From NCBI RefSeq assembly GCF_002214505.1, contig NZ_CP015103.1, positions 930,001 through 994,000 of the forward strand: DNA of 64,000 bases, written 5' to 3'. The stretch's first letter is position 1. Each line of letters begins with the position of its first letter. The translations under genes were made by a program, and so were the position numbers. Positions 7,357-16,775 of this stretch are shown one piece after another. Source of the DNA: Thermococcus siculi. Its GTDB lineage: Archaea > Methanobacteriota_B > Thermococci > Thermococcales > Thermococcaceae. The notes under the pieces were generated by a model. That model did not search any database, had not been told where the DNA came from, and saw nothing but the letters and a program-made list of their open reading frames with translations.

Positions 7357-8190
7357 TCAACCCCTAAGACCAGGGAACCAGACCTCCTTGCCCTTCCGCT
7401 CCTTCTCCTCGTCCCACTCGGCGAGTATCTTAACGGCCTCGCTCGCAACCAGCGCCGCCTCCTTCTCCCCGGCCTTTCCGAACTCGTTGGTGACCCTGTT
7501 GGCGAAGACTGCGCAGACGCATCCAGCTCTTAATCCGTAGATGTTCGCCAGCGTGTAGAGCGTGGCAGCTTCCATCTCGAAGTTCGTGACGTTGGCCTGT
7601 CTGAGGTCGTCCATTATGTTTCTCGCGAAGCTCGGGAAGTAGCCGTTCAATCCCGGCCTGCCCTGACCGAGGTAGAAGCTGTCGGTTGAGGCAGTTATTC
7701 CCATGTGGTAGGGAATCCCTAGGGTTTCCGCAGCTTCCACTAGGGCGAGGGTGACCTCGAGGTCGGCAACGGCCGGATACTCAACGCGGACGTACTGCTT
7801 TGAAGTGCCTTCGAGTCTAACGGCTGCCCTAGCTATTATCAGGTCCCCTATCTCCATTCCCGGCTGTATCGCCCCGGTCGAGCCGACGCGGATGAAGGTG
7901 TCAGCCCCAATAGCTGCAAGCTCCTCGACGGCTATGGCTGTCGACGGGCCGCCGATTCCGGTGGAGGTCACGGTGATTGGAACGCCTTTATACTTTCCGG
8001 TGTGCGTCCTGTACTCGCGGTGAAACGCTATCTCCCTCGCCTCGTCCCAGAGGGAGCTTATCTTCGGAACCCTCTCAGGGTCTCCGGGAAGGAGAACGTA
8101 CCTTGAAACGTCGCCGGGCTTGCAGGCTATGTGGTACTGGTAGCCCTCCTCCGTCTGGGGCCTCTCGGCTGAAACGAACTTCTCTCCCAT
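7357..8190 (-). CDS. udp: uridine phosphorylase
   Basis: A 277-residue nucleoside phosphorylase of the NP-I/PNP-UDP family, releasing uracil and ribose-1-phosphate from uridine in pyrimidine salvage. Seen: YVLLPGDPERVPKI (phosphate site), VTSTGIGGPSTAIAVEELA, FIRVGSTGAIQPGM, and TNFEMEAATLYTLA with the ribose-binding MEAATL. The ATG at 8190 follows GGTGG and gives the expected start; an in-frame extension to 8235 adds residues not expected for the family. A TATA-like CATAAAAAGG sits unusually close to this ATG, so the exact start is less certain. Divergent from the threonine synthase gene. Confidence 0.92.
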   Translation of the reverse strand: MGEKFVSAERPQTEEGYQYHIACKPGDVSRYVLLPGDPERVPKISSLWDEAREIAFHREYRTHTGKYKGVPITVTSTGIGGPSTAIAVEELAAIGADTFIRVGSTGAIQPGMEIGDLIIARAAVRLEGTSKQYVRVEYPAVADLEVTLALVEAAETLGIPYHMGITASTDSFYLGQGRPGLNGYFPSFARNIMDDLRQANVTNFEMEAATLYTLANIYGLRAGCVCAVFANRVTNEFGKAGEKEAALVASEAVKILAEWDEEKERKGKEVWFPGLRG

Positions 8191-8260
8191 GGCAACCACC
8201 TTTTTATGCTCCTGTGCGTTAGTTATTCCCATCACAGCCTAAAAACCCTTGGGTGGTACC

Positions 8261-9325
8261 ATGCTCGTCTGCTCGCGCTGCGGAAGGGAGTATCCGGAGA
8301 CGTTTCGCCTGACCTGCGACTGCGGTGGAACCTTCCTCGTGGAGAGGGAGTACTACGACTTCTTCGGCAACCTCCTCCCCTACCTCGACATGAGGAGGTA
8401 TCTCAACTTCATCCCCATCGGCGGGAACTACCTTCCCCCTGCGATTCCAGCCATTACGCCCGTCGGCGCCCTCCAGATGGGTCCCGTCATCGCGCTCTTT
8501 AAGCTCGAATACCTCCAGCCCAGCGGCTCCTTCAAGGACAGGGGCACCTACGTAACCGTGGCAAAGCTCATGGAGGAGGGCATCCACGAGGTGGTTCTGG
8601 ACAGCTCGGGCAACGCCGCCCTGAGCATGGCCCTTTACTCCCTTCCCGCGGGCATAACGGCCCACATCTTCGTATCATACGATGTGATGCTCGAAAAGCT
8701 GTCCCTCCTCCAGCGGCTCGGGGCGGTTCTGAACTTCGTCGATGGGGATAGAATGGCCGTTCACGAGCGTGCGATGGAGTTCGCGGAGAACAATGGAGTT
8801 ACCTACGTCTCCCACTGGCTCAACCCCTACTTCCTGGAGGGGACGAAGACTACTGCCTTCGAGGCCTACGAACAGGTTGGCGTTCCCGATTACCTTTTCG
8901 CACCAGTAGGCTCCGGAACGCTCTTCCTCGGCCTCTGGAAGGGCTTCAAGGAACTCCAGGAGATGGGCGAAATCGATCGCCTCCCCACCTTCGTGGCGGT
9001 CCAGGCCTCCGGCTACGAGAGCCTCTGCGAGCGTTCCCCGATTAAGAACCACCTCGCGGACGGGATAGCGATCCCAGAGCCGCCGAGGTTGGGAGAGATG
9101 GAGAGGGTCCTTGACGAAACGGGCGGGAGGTGCGTAAGCGTCAGCGAAGCTGAGACAGGGGAAGCGCTGAGCTGGCTCACGAGGGCTGGCTTTCTGGTAG
9201 AGCCGACTTCCGCAGTAGTTCTGGCCGCCCTCTGGAAGCTGGTCGATATGGGCGAGATTCCCGACGGTTCGAAAGTCCTCCTCCCGCTGACCGGCTCGGG
9301 CCTTAAAATAACCGAAGGTATTTAA
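8261..9325 (+). CDS. thrC: threonine synthase (PLP-dependent)
   Basis: A 354-residue fold-type II PLP enzyme converting O-phosphohomoserine to threonine. It opens with a zinc ribbon (CSRCG, CDCGG) as in archaeal threonine synthases. The PLP lysine lies in [14 protein letters not shown] (K92), the Asn-loop is [14 protein letters not shown], and the phosphate loop is [18 protein letters not shown] 8261 follows GGGTGGTACC; a TTG at 8249 is ignored. The next gene, memo, starts 34 bases after the stop. The intact lysine contrasts with the second threonine-synthase-like gene at 51065. It could act on a related amino acid, but threonine synthase is the best call. Confidence 0.82.
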   Translation: MLVCSRCGREYPETFRLTCDCGGTFLVEREYYDFFGNLLPYLDMRRYLNFIPIGGNYLPPAIPAITPVGALQMGPVIALFKLEYLQPSGSFKDRGTYVTVAKLMEEGIHEVVLDSSGNAALSMALYSLPAGITAHIFVSYDVMLEKLSLLQRLGAVLNFVDGDRMAVHERAMEFAENNGVTYVSHWLNPYFLEGTKTTAFEAYEQVGVPDYLFAPVGSGTLFLGLWKGFKELQEMGEIDRLPTFVAVQASGYESLCERSPIKNHLADGIAIPEPPRLGEMERVLDETGGRCVSVSEAETGEALSWLTRAGFLVEPTSAVVLAALWKLVDMGEIPDGSKVLLPLTGSGLKITEGI

Positions 9326-9359
9326 ATCTTGGGGACGATTCCACGATGGGGGTGGAAAG

Positions 9360-10235
9360 ATGATAAGGTATCCAGCCGTTGCCGGGAGCTTCTATCCCTC
9401 GGGAGAGGCGCTCATCGAGATGCTGGAGGAGTTCTTCAGCGACCTTGGAGAGGAAGGACGCGAGAGGAGGATAACCGCTGGAGTGGCCCCGCACGCCGGT
9501 TACGTGTTCTCGGGCTACACCGCGGGCAGAACCTACAAGGCCATCTTTGAGGACGGCATTCCAGAGACTTTTGTCATCCTCGGACCCAACCACACAGGCA
9601 TCGGCTCGCCGATAGCGGTGTATCCGGAGGGAAAGTGGCTCACTCCGCTCGGTGAAATTGAAATCGATTCCGAGATGGCCAGGGCGATAGCGAGGCTTTC
9701 GGGAATAGCGGACCTTGACGAGCTGGCCCACAGGTACGAGCACTCCATCGAGGTTCAGGTTCCGTTCATTCAGTACCTCGCCGAAAAGGCCGGAAAGGAC
9801 GTCAAGATAGTCCCCATAACCCTCGGCATGCAGGACGAGGACGTCGCGGAAGACCTGGGAAGGGCCATCTTCGAGGCGAGCAAGGAGCTGGGAAGGGACG
9901 TTGTCGTTATAGCGAGCACCGACCTCATGCACTACGGCACAATGTACGGCTACGTGCCCTTCAGAGTTAGGGCTGACGAGCTCTCCCACAGGATAAAGGA
10001 GTGGGACTTCAGGGTGATAAGGAGAATCCTCGACTTCGACGTTAGGGGGATGTTCAAGGAGATAAGGGAGATGAACCACACCATGTGCGGGCCGGGTGGA
10101 GTTGGGACTGCCATAGTCTACTCCCGCCTCGCTGGAGCAGTTGAGGCTGAACTTCTCCATTACACCACGAGCTTTGAAGTCAGCCGCTCGACTGAAGCTG
10201 TCGTTGGATACGCGAGCATAGTCTTCAGGCGTTAG
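9360..10235 (+). CDS. MEMO family protein (AmmeMemoRadiSam system protein B type)
   Basis: A 291-residue protein of the MEMO family, related to extradiol dioxygenases. Conserved metal-site-like residues are visible: [27 protein letters not shown] and TMCGPGGVG. Human MEMO binds copper or iron, but the archaeal function is unknown. Start ATG 9360 follows GGGGGTGGAAAG. It is the first gene of a run MEMO - MNT - mvk - ipk, and MEMO next to mevalonate genes recurs in archaea, suggesting a link with isoprenoid synthesis (inference). A full AmmeMemoRadiSam set (AMMECR1 and radical SAM partners) is not present here. Confidence 0.9.
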   Translation: MIRYPAVAGSFYPSGEALIEMLEEFFSDLGEEGRERRITAGVAPHAGYVFSGYTAGRTYKAIFEDGIPETFVILGPNHTGIGSPIAVYPEGKWLTPLGEIEIDSEMARAIARLSGIADLDELAHRYEHSIEVQVPFIQYLAEKAGKDVKIVPITLGMQDEDVAEDLGRAIFEASKELGRDVVVIASTDLMHYGTMYGYVPFRVRADELSHRIKEWDFRVIRRILDFDVRGMFKEIREMNHTMCGPGGVGTAIVYSRLAGAVEAELLHYTTSFEVSRSTEAVVGYASIVFRR

Positions 10236-10271
10236 CGAAAGTGTGATAAGGCTTTTTTCGTATTTTCTACC

Positions 10272-10580
10272 ATGCAGACTCGCAAAGTGCAAAACCTCTC
10301 CGATGTTCAAAGGCTCCTCCGTCTCCATACGGACGAGCTCCGTAAAAGGTTCGGAGTGAAGAGAATCGGGATTTTCGGCTCGTATTCACGGGGTGAACAG
10401 AGGTCGGAGAGCGACGTGGACATTCTGGTCGAGTTTGAGAGACCAATTGGAATGATAGACTTTATCCGCCTCCAGGAGTACCTCGAAAGCATTCTGGGCG
10501 TAAGGGTTGACTTGGTAACTCCACAGGCTCTCAAAAAGAGGATCAAGGAGCGGGTTTTGAGAGAGGTGAAATATGTATGA
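10272..10580 (+). CDS. minimal nucleotidyltransferase (MNT domain) without HEPN partner
   Basis: A 102-residue MNT protein: IGIFGSYSRGEQRSESDVDILVEF holds the GSYSRG motif and the two Asp of the catalytic DxD, and VRVDLVTPQALKK carries the third acidic strand. MNT proteins are normally antitoxins paired with HEPN RNases; MntA of such pairs can AMPylate its partner (family knowledge). Here no HEPN gene follows; instead a 22-codon reading frame starts at ATG 10577, overlapping the MNT stop as ATGA, and then mvk begins. The toxin was probably deleted, or the MNT protein works alone. Confidence 0.85.
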   Translation: MQTRKVQNLSDVQRLLRLHTDELRKRFGVKRIGIFGSYSRGEQRSESDVDILVEFERPIGMIDFIRLQEYLESILGVRVDLVTPQALKKRIKERVLREVKYV

Positions 10581-10645
10581 AAGTCCAGCATACTCTCCTA
10601 CAATTTGAAGATGTCTTAAAACGGCTTTTGGAGGGTCAAAGATGA
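10577..10645 (+). other. 22-codon mini-ORF linking MNT and mvk
   Basis: ATG 10577 overlaps the MNT stop (ATGA) and its own TGA overlaps the mvk ATG (ATGA at 10642-10645). It encodes [20 protein letters not shown] plus two residues, a single amphipathic helix. It may be the fused ends of a deleted HEPN gene, or a translated linker. It also contains the mvk ribosome site GGAGGG at 10630-10635. Confidence 0.35.
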
Positions 10646-11655
10646 GCGTTAAAAGGGTTCTTGCCTCGGCACCGGCTAAAATTATCCTCTTTGGGGAGCA
10701 CAGCGTTGTTTACGGAAAACCCGCGATAGCGGCTGCCATAGACCTTCGAACCTACGTCAGGGCGGAGTTCAACAACACCGGCGCGATAAAGATAGAGGCC
10801 CACGACATAAGGACTCCCGGACTTATCGTCTCCTTCACGGAGGACGAGATATACTTCGAGAGCGACTACGGAAGGGCCGCGGAGGTTCTCAGCTACGTCA
10901 GGCAGGCCATAGAGCTGGTAAGAGAAGAGGCAGGCGCAAACGGGAGGGGTGTGACCGTTTCGATAACCTCCCAGATACCGGTCGGTGCAGGTCTGGGAAG
11001 CTCCGCGGCGGTTGCGGTGGCGACAATAGGGGCAGTCTCAAAGCTTCTCGGCCTTGAGCTGAGCAACGAGGAAATAGGAAAGCTCGGCCACAGGGTTGAA
11101 CTCCTCGTACAGGGCGCTTCAAGCGGTATAGACCCAACCGTTTCTGCCATAGGCGGCTTCATACACTATGAGAAAGGAAACTTCGAGCACCTCCCGTTCA
11201 TGGAGCTCCCGATAGTCGTCGGCTACACCGGTTCGAGCGGCTCAACCAAGGAGCTGGTCGCTATGGTTAGGAAAACGAGGGAGGAGATGCCCGACGTTGT
11301 CGAGCCGATTTTGAGTGCGATGGGCAAGGTGGTGGAGAAGGCGAGGGAGGTTCTCCTCTCCGACCTCGACGATGAGGTGCGCTTCGCCAGGCTTGGCAGG
11401 CTGATGAACATAAATCACGGCCTCCTCGATGCCCTCGGTGTTTCCACGAAGAAGCTCAGCGAGCTGGTCTACGCCGCAAGAACTGCCGGAGCTTTGGGTG
11501 CTAAGATAACCGGCGCCGGTGGTGGTGGCTGCATGTACGCCCTCGCTCCGGAGAGGCAGAGTGAAGTGGCGACGGCCATAACAATAGCGGGAGGAACGCC
11601 CATGATAACCAGAATCAGCCGCGAGGGGCTCCGCATAGAGGAGGTTCTGCCATGA
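10642..11655 (+). CDS. mvk: mevalonate kinase
   Basis: A 337-residue GHMP-family kinase phosphorylating mevalonate to mevalonate-5-phosphate with ATP, an early step of archaeal lipid-precursor synthesis. Seen: [20 protein letters not shown] at the N terminus, the ATP-binding [18 protein letters not shown] near 115, [13 protein letters not shown] with the catalytic Asp, and the C-terminal [19 protein letters not shown] 10642 has GGAGGG at 10630-10635. The stop overlaps the ipk start by four bases, so the two kinases are translationally coupled. Confidence 0.97.
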   Translation: MSVKRVLASAPAKIILFGEHSVVYGKPAIAAAIDLRTYVRAEFNNTGAIKIEAHDIRTPGLIVSFTEDEIYFESDYGRAAEVLSYVRQAIELVREEAGANGRGVTVSITSQIPVGAGLGSSAAVAVATIGAVSKLLGLELSNEEIGKLGHRVELLVQGASSGIDPTVSAIGGFIHYEKGNFEHLPFMELPIVVGYTGSSGSTKELVAMVRKTREEMPDVVEPILSAMGKVVEKAREVLLSDLDDEVRFARLGRLMNINHGLLDALGVSTKKLSELVYAARTAGALGAKITGAGGGGCMYALAPERQSEVATAITIAGGTPMITRISREGLRIEEVLP

Positions 11656-12443
11656 TAATCGTCAAGATCGGTGGGAGTGTCTTCAGCGATAAGAAAGGGC
11701 AGCCCGAGAACTTCGACGAGGAAACCGTTAGGAGAATAGCGAAGGAGATAGCGGGATTTTATCCGGACGAGGACTTCATAGTCGTCCACGGTGGGGGCAG
11801 CTTCGGGCATCCATACGCCAAGGAGTACGGGATAAGAGAGGGCCTTCCGGAAGAGTGGGAGGCTGCCAACAGGAGGAGGATAGGCTTCACCCTCACCCAC
11901 CAGGCCATGCTGAGGGCGAATGAGAGGTTCATTGAGGTCTTCGTCCGCGAGGGACTGCCAGCTTTCTCCGTTTCCACTTCATCAGTTTTCATAACCGAGA
12001 ACGGAGACGTGGCCTACGGGGACGTTGAAGTCATAGAGAGGCTCCTTGAGCTGAAGTTCATCCCCATGCTCTTCGGCGATGTTTCTATCGACCTAGCTAA
12101 GGGAATAGAGATACTCTCGGGCGACCAGATAATAACCTACCTCACCAAGATGCTCGAGCCAAACAAGGTGGTGTTCCTCATGGACGTCGACGGGATATAC
12201 GACGGAAGGCCCGGCGAGGGAAGCCTCGTTCAGAACCTGACTAGAGACGAGATCGATGGCCTTCTGGAGCGGCTCAACTGTCTCGCAGCAGGCACCGACG
12301 TCACAGGAGGAATCTGCAACAAGCTCGCGGAGGCGAAGAAGATAGCGGAGCACTCCGAGGTCTGGTTCGTGAACGGAAAGGTTCCGGGACGGCTGAGCGG
12401 GGCCATAAGGGGAGACGGCTTCGGGACGAGGATCACGGGCTGA
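11652..12443 (+). CDS. ipk: isopentenyl phosphate kinase
   Basis: A 263-residue amino-acid-kinase-fold enzyme that phosphorylates isopentenyl phosphate to IPP in the archaeal mevalonate pathway. Seen: [14 protein letters not shown] at the N terminus, the glycine-rich [18 protein letters not shown] with the IPK-specific His, [20 protein letters not shown], and [16 protein letters not shown] 11652 overlaps the mvk stop. It ends the MEMO-MNT-mvk-ipk operon, convergent with the FAD oxidoreductase at 12460. Confidence 0.96.
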   Translation: MIIVKIGGSVFSDKKGQPENFDEETVRRIAKEIAGFYPDEDFIVVHGGGSFGHPYAKEYGIREGLPEEWEAANRRRIGFTLTHQAMLRANERFIEVFVREGLPAFSVSTSSVFITENGDVAYGDVEVIERLLELKFIPMLFGDVSIDLAKGIEILSGDQIITYLTKMLEPNKVVFLMDVDGIYDGRPGEGSLVQNLTRDEIDGLLERLNCLAAGTDVTGGICNKLAEAKKIAEHSEVWFVNGKVPGRLSGAIRGDGFGTRITG

Positions 12444-12459
12444 CTCTCTTTTTCCAACC

Positions 12460-13653
12460 CTATTCCCCGTGCATTCCCCTTATCGTGAGGTATGCGTTCG
12501 CGGAGTCAATGGAGTGGAAGTGCCCCATCTGAACCCTCTGCCAGCCCACTAAACGGCCTTCTGAGTCAAAGATGCTCGCTTCCTTCCATTTCTCACCCTC
12601 ATAAACTTCAGCTTCCGTTGAAAGGCCAAGTCCTTCGGCTTCTCCCTTCCCGAGTCCAATCTTGTAGACCTCGATGGAGCCAACTTTCTCGTAAATCGTT
12701 GGAATTACGCCCCTATCCTCTACGCGCTTCCCCACGATCGCCCCTGCTACCACTTTGGAGTAGTGGGCCGCCACGAAACCCAGGGGCCTGTAGGTGAACT
12801 TCCCGGTCACGAAGTCTTTGCTCATGGCACAGTCGCCGAGGGCATAGATGCCCGGTATGGCCGTCTCTCCACGTTCATCCACCTCAATGGCCCTGCCGTC
12901 GTCCCTCAGGAGAGCCGAGTTCGGTCTCATGCCGGTTGCCAGAACAACCGCCCCGGCCCGTAGACTTCTCCCGTCGCTCAGCTCTACAGCTTCGACTCTT
13001 TCTCTCCCATCGATTCCCTTGACGAGGGTTGAAGTCAGGACTTCGATCCCTTCCCGCCTCAGATACTCCTCAACGAACTCCGAAAGCTCCGGCTCGAGCA
13101 GTCCGGGGAGTACTCTTTCTTTAGCCTCAACCACTGTCACCCCGTGTCCGCGCCTCCTAAGGGCGACTGCCGCGGTAAGACCCACGAGACCTGCACCGAC
13201 GACAACAACGTCTTCTTCAGGAAGAAGGGATTCGAGGAACTCAACGTCTTTAACCCCGTAGAAGGAGATGACGCCTCTGAGGTTCACACCTGGAATGGGG
13301 GGAACGGCCGGCCTTCCTCCGGTCGCGATGACGAGGTTGGTGAAACTTACTTCAAGAGTTCTCCCGTTGAGTCTCACCGTAACTCTCCGCTCCTTTGGGT
13401 TCAGCGAGAGAGCTTCCGCACCGGCGAGAACCTCAACGCCCATTGTTTCGAGCTTCCCGGCGAGCTTTAGAGCTATGCTCTCAAAGGATGCTTTCGACAT
13501 CAGGAACTCCGCGAGCCTGTGCCTCGTGTAGGGCGGCCACTCCCTGGCGATGAGGGTTATCTCCCCCGGCTCGACCCCTTCCTTTATCAGGTTCATGGCG
13601 GTGTAGATTCCCCCAACGCCGCCCCCGATGATGACCGTTCTCCCTGGAGACAC
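12460..13653 (-). CDS. FAD/NAD(P)H-dependent oxidoreductase subunit of the AOR cluster
   Basis: A 397-residue pyridine nucleotide-disulfide-family flavoprotein. FAD motif TVIIGGGVGGIYTAMNLI at the N terminus, NAD(P)H motif VVVVGAGLVGLTAAVALRRR near 150, and YALGDC near 270. It lacks the Cys of CoA disulfide reductases or a CxxxxC disulfide, so it resembles the NADH oxidase / rubredoxin-reductase group. It is the last gene of a minus-strand operon behind the AOR-family enzyme and two polyferredoxins, starting one base after the upstream ferredoxin stop. Inference: it passes electrons between ferredoxin clusters and NAD(P). Confidence 0.82.
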   Translation of the reverse strand: MSPGRTVIIGGGVGGIYTAMNLIKEGVEPGEITLIAREWPPYTRHRLAEFLMSKASFESIALKLAGKLETMGVEVLAGAEALSLNPKERRVTVRLNGRTLEVSFTNLVIATGGRPAVPPIPGVNLRGVISFYGVKDVEFLESLLPEEDVVVVGAGLVGLTAAVALRRRGHGVTVVEAKERVLPGLLEPELSEFVEEYLRREGIEVLTSTLVKGIDGRERVEAVELSDGRSLRAGAVVLATGMRPNSALLRDDGRAIEVDERGETAIPGIYALGDCAMSKDFVTGKFTYRPLGFVAAHYSKVVAGAIVGKRVEDRGVIPTIYEKVGSIEVYKIGLGKGEAEGLGLSTEAEVYEGEKWKEASIFDSEGRLVGWQRVQMGHFHSIDSANAYLTIRGMHGE

Positions 13654-13654
13654 C

Positions 13655-14107
13655 TCAGACCAGCCCCCTGAAGGCCAGAAGCTCCTTCACCGGCTTCTTC
13701 CCCTCCATCAGAACCTTCCCCTCGGTCAGTCTGCCGTAGAGGAGCGCCCCCTCCCTGCAGGCTTCCACGCACCTCGGCTTTCCCCCACAGAGGTCACACT
13801 TGACCATCTCTCCCGTCGCCCCAAGGAAAACGGCTCCAAACGGGCAGACGGCCGTGCAGGCCTTGCATGAGGTGCATAGCTCTCCGGTGAGAAAGACCGT
13901 TCCGTCATCCTTAACCCAGAGCGCCCCGAACTCGCACGCTTCCACGCAGGGAGCAGGACTGCAGTGCCTGCACACGACCACATCCCAGCCGCCTGGGATT
14001 TCCGGTATCCTTATCGCCGGCTCGTCCATCGGGCAGGCCTCGACGCAGTCCCCGCAGCCCGTGCACTTTTCTGGAAAGACATGGAGGAGGTACTCTCTTC
14101 CGCTCAC
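13655..14107 (-). CDS. polyferredoxin (four [4Fe-4S] clusters), AOR cluster
   Basis: A 150-residue ferredoxin-type electron-transfer protein. Cysteine groups: CTGCGDCVEACP, CRHCSPAPCVEACEFGAL, CTSCKACTAVCPFGAV and CDLCGGKPRCVEACREGAL, the four-cluster pattern of DmsB/HycB-like subunits. No membrane segment or signal peptide. The ATG at 14107 overlaps the stop of the upstream polyferredoxin by four bases, so the two are coupled. Probably carries electrons between the AOR-family enzyme and the flavoprotein. Confidence 0.9.
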   Translation of the reverse strand: MSGREYLLHVFPEKCTGCGDCVEACPMDEPAIRIPEIPGGWDVVVCRHCSPAPCVEACEFGALWVKDDGTVFLTGELCTSCKACTAVCPFGAVFLGATGEMVKCDLCGGKPRCVEACREGALLYGRLTEGKVLMEGKKPVKELLAFRGLV

Positions 14108-14670
14108 AACTCAAGCCCCTCGTTCCTTTTCCATATCTCCCTGAGGAGTTTCGTGGCCTCCTCCGCCTTCTTCGTCCTGTAGGGGGAAGGTTCGCCCGAT
14201 AGTTGCCCGTATATTCCGTAGGAAACTCCGGCTGCTTTGGCCTTCTTCAGCTCCCTCATGACCCTCTCCTCCGGACCGTAGATTATTGCATCGTGGGGGC
14301 AGACCTTGGCGCACTCCGGTTCGCCGCCGCATAGGTCGCACTTTATCGGACTGACGTCGAAGTCGAAGCTTATGGCCCCAAACGGGCAGGCGTAGGCGCA
14401 TTCCCTGCACCCTATGCAGCGAGAGTAGTCTATGACGTAGGCCCCGACCTTCCCATCGAGGTGAATGGCATCGACCGGGCAGACCCTCTCGCAGGCCGCG
14501 TCCCTGCACTGGAGGCAGTAGACGGGAACGGAGGTCTGAACTTCTGGCTTTGTCAGAACTGTTATCCTCGAAAGCAACGGGTTAAAGACTCCCTCGTGGG
14601 TGTAGGAGCACGCCAGCTCGCAGAGGTGGCAGCCCGTGCAGTTCTCGTAGATGATACCCAGAATCGGCAT
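14104..14670 (-). CDS. polyferredoxin (four [4Fe-4S] clusters), AOR cluster
   Basis: 188 residues with CTGCHLCELACSYTH, CLQCRDAACERVCP, CIGCRECAYACPFGAI and CDLCGGEPECAKVCP, so four [4Fe-4S] sites are predicted. It has an extra C-terminal tail of about 50 residues (EERVMRELKKAKAAGVSYG onward) not present in its neighbour. The start ATG at 14670 directly abuts the AOR-family stop. Same operon and role as the other ferredoxin. Ferredoxin-like partners next to AOR-family genes are known in Pyrococcus (WOR5 region), which this cluster resembles. Confidence 0.9.
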   Translation of the reverse strand: MPILGIIYENCTGCHLCELACSYTHEGVFNPLLSRITVLTKPEVQTSVPVYCLQCRDAACERVCPVDAIHLDGKVGAYVIDYSRCIGCRECAYACPFGAISFDFDVSPIKCDLCGGEPECAKVCPHDAIIYGPEERVMRELKKAKAAGVSYGIYGQLSGEPSPYRTKKAEEATKLLREIWKRNEGLEL

Positions 14671-16623
14671 TCACTCACCCCCCGGATAGCTCTCAAGCGG
14701 CCACAGCGGCGGCCCGTCCCACTCAGGGAACTCCTTGCCTTTTATCTCATCGGCAACATGGCCAATGCCGAGCCTCTCCAGCGTTTCCCTCTTTGGATAG
14801 GCGGTCTCAACGTCGCAACCCCTCCTCTCAAGGTACTCGTCCACCATCTCCCAGTGCCTCTTCTCCTGCCGCCTGAACTTCTCGGTCTTCGCCAGCTCGG
14901 GCGGGAACTTGACGTCGTAGTGCTTCTTTTTGATGCCCTGCTTCACATTGATGGCCATCTCCGTCAGGTATATTCTGTCCAGGGCATCCACGACGTCCCG
15001 CTCGCTGAACTTCATGCCCGTGAACGCCGTCAGGAGCATAGCGGTCCCCTTGAAGATCGGATACTTCCACACGAGCGGAACTGCCTGGAACCACATGTTT
15101 ATCGAACCCTTACACCTTCCGAGGGAATCGGCAAGGGTGCAGGCCCTCTCCCCCGCTATGAGTGCCCCGACGGGATCAACGCGGTAGTCTGGAAGCCCAG
15201 CCTCAAGCATCCTCCTCACCGCCTCGGGGTCCATGTTAACGTCATTCTCCCAGTAGGCCCAAGAGCGCCCCCTGAGGTGGTCGGCTCCTCTCGTCGAGGT
15301 GGCGTGGGCGAGGGTGAATACTCCGTTCAGGAAATCGACCTCGTACCAGCCCCTGTTGAGGCCCTTCACGTCGTAGCTGTAGGCCAGAGCCTCCCTGCCG
15401 ACGAGCTTGGCGAAGTTGCGGTAGCCCTCTGCGATCATGTTCCCGAAGCCTTCCCTGTAGGCAGTCATTCTCACGAGCTCGATCTGCCCCTCAGCGTCCC
15501 CCCATTCGAGGGAAACGCCATTAAGGACCTCATCACTCAGGATTCCCCTCTCGTGCAGAACCCTTGCGAGGGCTATCGTGTCGCCGAGGGTTATCACGTC
15601 CATCCCGTACTCGTCCGCCATGTGCTCCATCTGTAGAACCGCCTCGGTGTCAGTGATGCAGTTGTTCGAGCCGAGGGCGTAGATTGACTCGAACTCACTC
15701 GACGTGCCGTACTCGCCCGTCTTTGGGAGATAGTAGACGTCCTTGCAGGCGAGGGGGCAGGAGTAGCACTGAGTTCTGCCGACTTCGTAAGCCGCCAAAT
15801 CCTCGGGTCTAAGGCCCTTCGGAAGTTCGTCCGGGCCGAGGTATCTGGAGAAGTACCTCCAGCCGGGGTGCCAGCTCAGAAGACCGTAGTGGGTGCCTAT
15901 GACAGAGTAGATCTTCCTAACGAACTCACTCTTCTTGAAGTACTCCAGATCCTCCTTGGCAAGCCCGTAGAAGGTCTCCAGGTCGGCGGGTTCAACTCCC
16001 TTCGTCCCCCTGATGGCTATCGCCTTGAGGTTCTTAGAACCCCAGACAGCCCCGCTCCCCCTCGCCCCCGCGTGGTACTTGTCCACCATAGTGGTGGCGA
16101 ACCTGACGAGGTTCTCTCCAGCTGGTCCTATGCCAGTCACACTTACATCGTCGCCGTGCTCATCGCGGAGGACGTCAACCAGCTCCCCCGTCTTCATCCC
16201 CCACAGTCCTTCCGCGTCCCTGAACTCGACCCTCTCATCCTCGATCCAGACATACTTCGGCCTGCTGGCCCTTCCGATAATGATTATCTGGTCGTAGCCC
16301 GCATACCGCATCATCGCCGCGAACTCCCCGCCGGCGTTCCCGTCGCCGAGTATCCCCGAGAGCGGTGAGATAGTGCTCACGTGAAGCCTGCTGGTCATTG
16401 GAAGGGCAGTGCCGGCGAAGGTGCCGTTTCCGAGGGCGAGAACGTTCTCCGGGCCGAGAGGGTCTATCTTTCCATTGACCATCTCAAAGAGCTTCCTTGA
16501 GTTGAAGCCCCTGCCGCCGAGGTAGAGCTTGACCTCTTCAGGCGTCACTGGCTGCTTAACGGCTTTCTCCCGGCTCAGATCTATGAAAAGAACATGGCTT
16601 TCTCCGCTAGTGGATATTGACAT
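14671..16623 (-). CDS. tungsten-dependent aldehyde ferredoxin oxidoreductase family enzyme (WOR-like)
   Basis: About 650 residues of the AOR/WOR family, which oxidise aldehydes to acids with a tungsto-bispyranopterin and one [4Fe-4S] cluster. Seen: YLGGRGFNSRKLFEM near the N terminus, GAGRGSG-type pterin region HAGARGSGAVWGSKNLKAI, the cluster motif CYSCPLACKD near 290, the later LADSLGRCKG with the distal Cys, and HATSTRGADHLRGRSW. ATG 16623 follows AAGGTGT; a GTG at 16632 overlaps that site. A TATA element (GTTTATATAC) is near 16676. It heads an operon with two polyferredoxins and a flavoprotein. The substrate cannot be read from sequence. Confidence 0.93.
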   Translation of the reverse strand: MSISTSGESHVLFIDLSREKAVKQPVTPEEVKLYLGGRGFNSRKLFEMVNGKIDPLGPENVLALGNGTFAGTALPMTSRLHVSTISPLSGILGDGNAGGEFAAMMRYAGYDQIIIIGRASRPKYVWIEDERVEFRDAEGLWGMKTGELVDVLRDEHGDDVSVTGIGPAGENLVRFATTMVDKYHAGARGSGAVWGSKNLKAIAIRGTKGVEPADLETFYGLAKEDLEYFKKSEFVRKIYSVIGTHYGLLSWHPGWRYFSRYLGPDELPKGLRPEDLAAYEVGRTQCYSCPLACKDVYYLPKTGEYGTSSEFESIYALGSNNCITDTEAVLQMEHMADEYGMDVITLGDTIALARVLHERGILSDEVLNGVSLEWGDAEGQIELVRMTAYREGFGNMIAEGYRNFAKLVGREALAYSYDVKGLNRGWYEVDFLNGVFTLAHATSTRGADHLRGRSWAYWENDVNMDPEAVRRMLEAGLPDYRVDPVGALIAGERACTLADSLGRCKGSINMWFQAVPLVWKYPIFKGTAMLLTAFTGMKFSERDVVDALDRIYLTEMAINVKQGIKKKHYDVKFPPELAKTEKFRRQEKRHWEMVDEYLERRGCDVETAYPKRETLERLGIGHVADEIKGKEFPEWDGPPLWPLESYPGGE

Positions 16624-16775
16624 TCTACACACCTTCTTGGTACCGAACCGTAATATCCCAACTTTGCCTTTGGAGTATATAAACGTTCGTGGGGAAATTG
16701 TGGATGTCGGAGTGAGTCCCGAAACGTTCCAAAAACCTCTTAACTTCCACCACCCTTTCCCCTTCGGTGGTGTGA

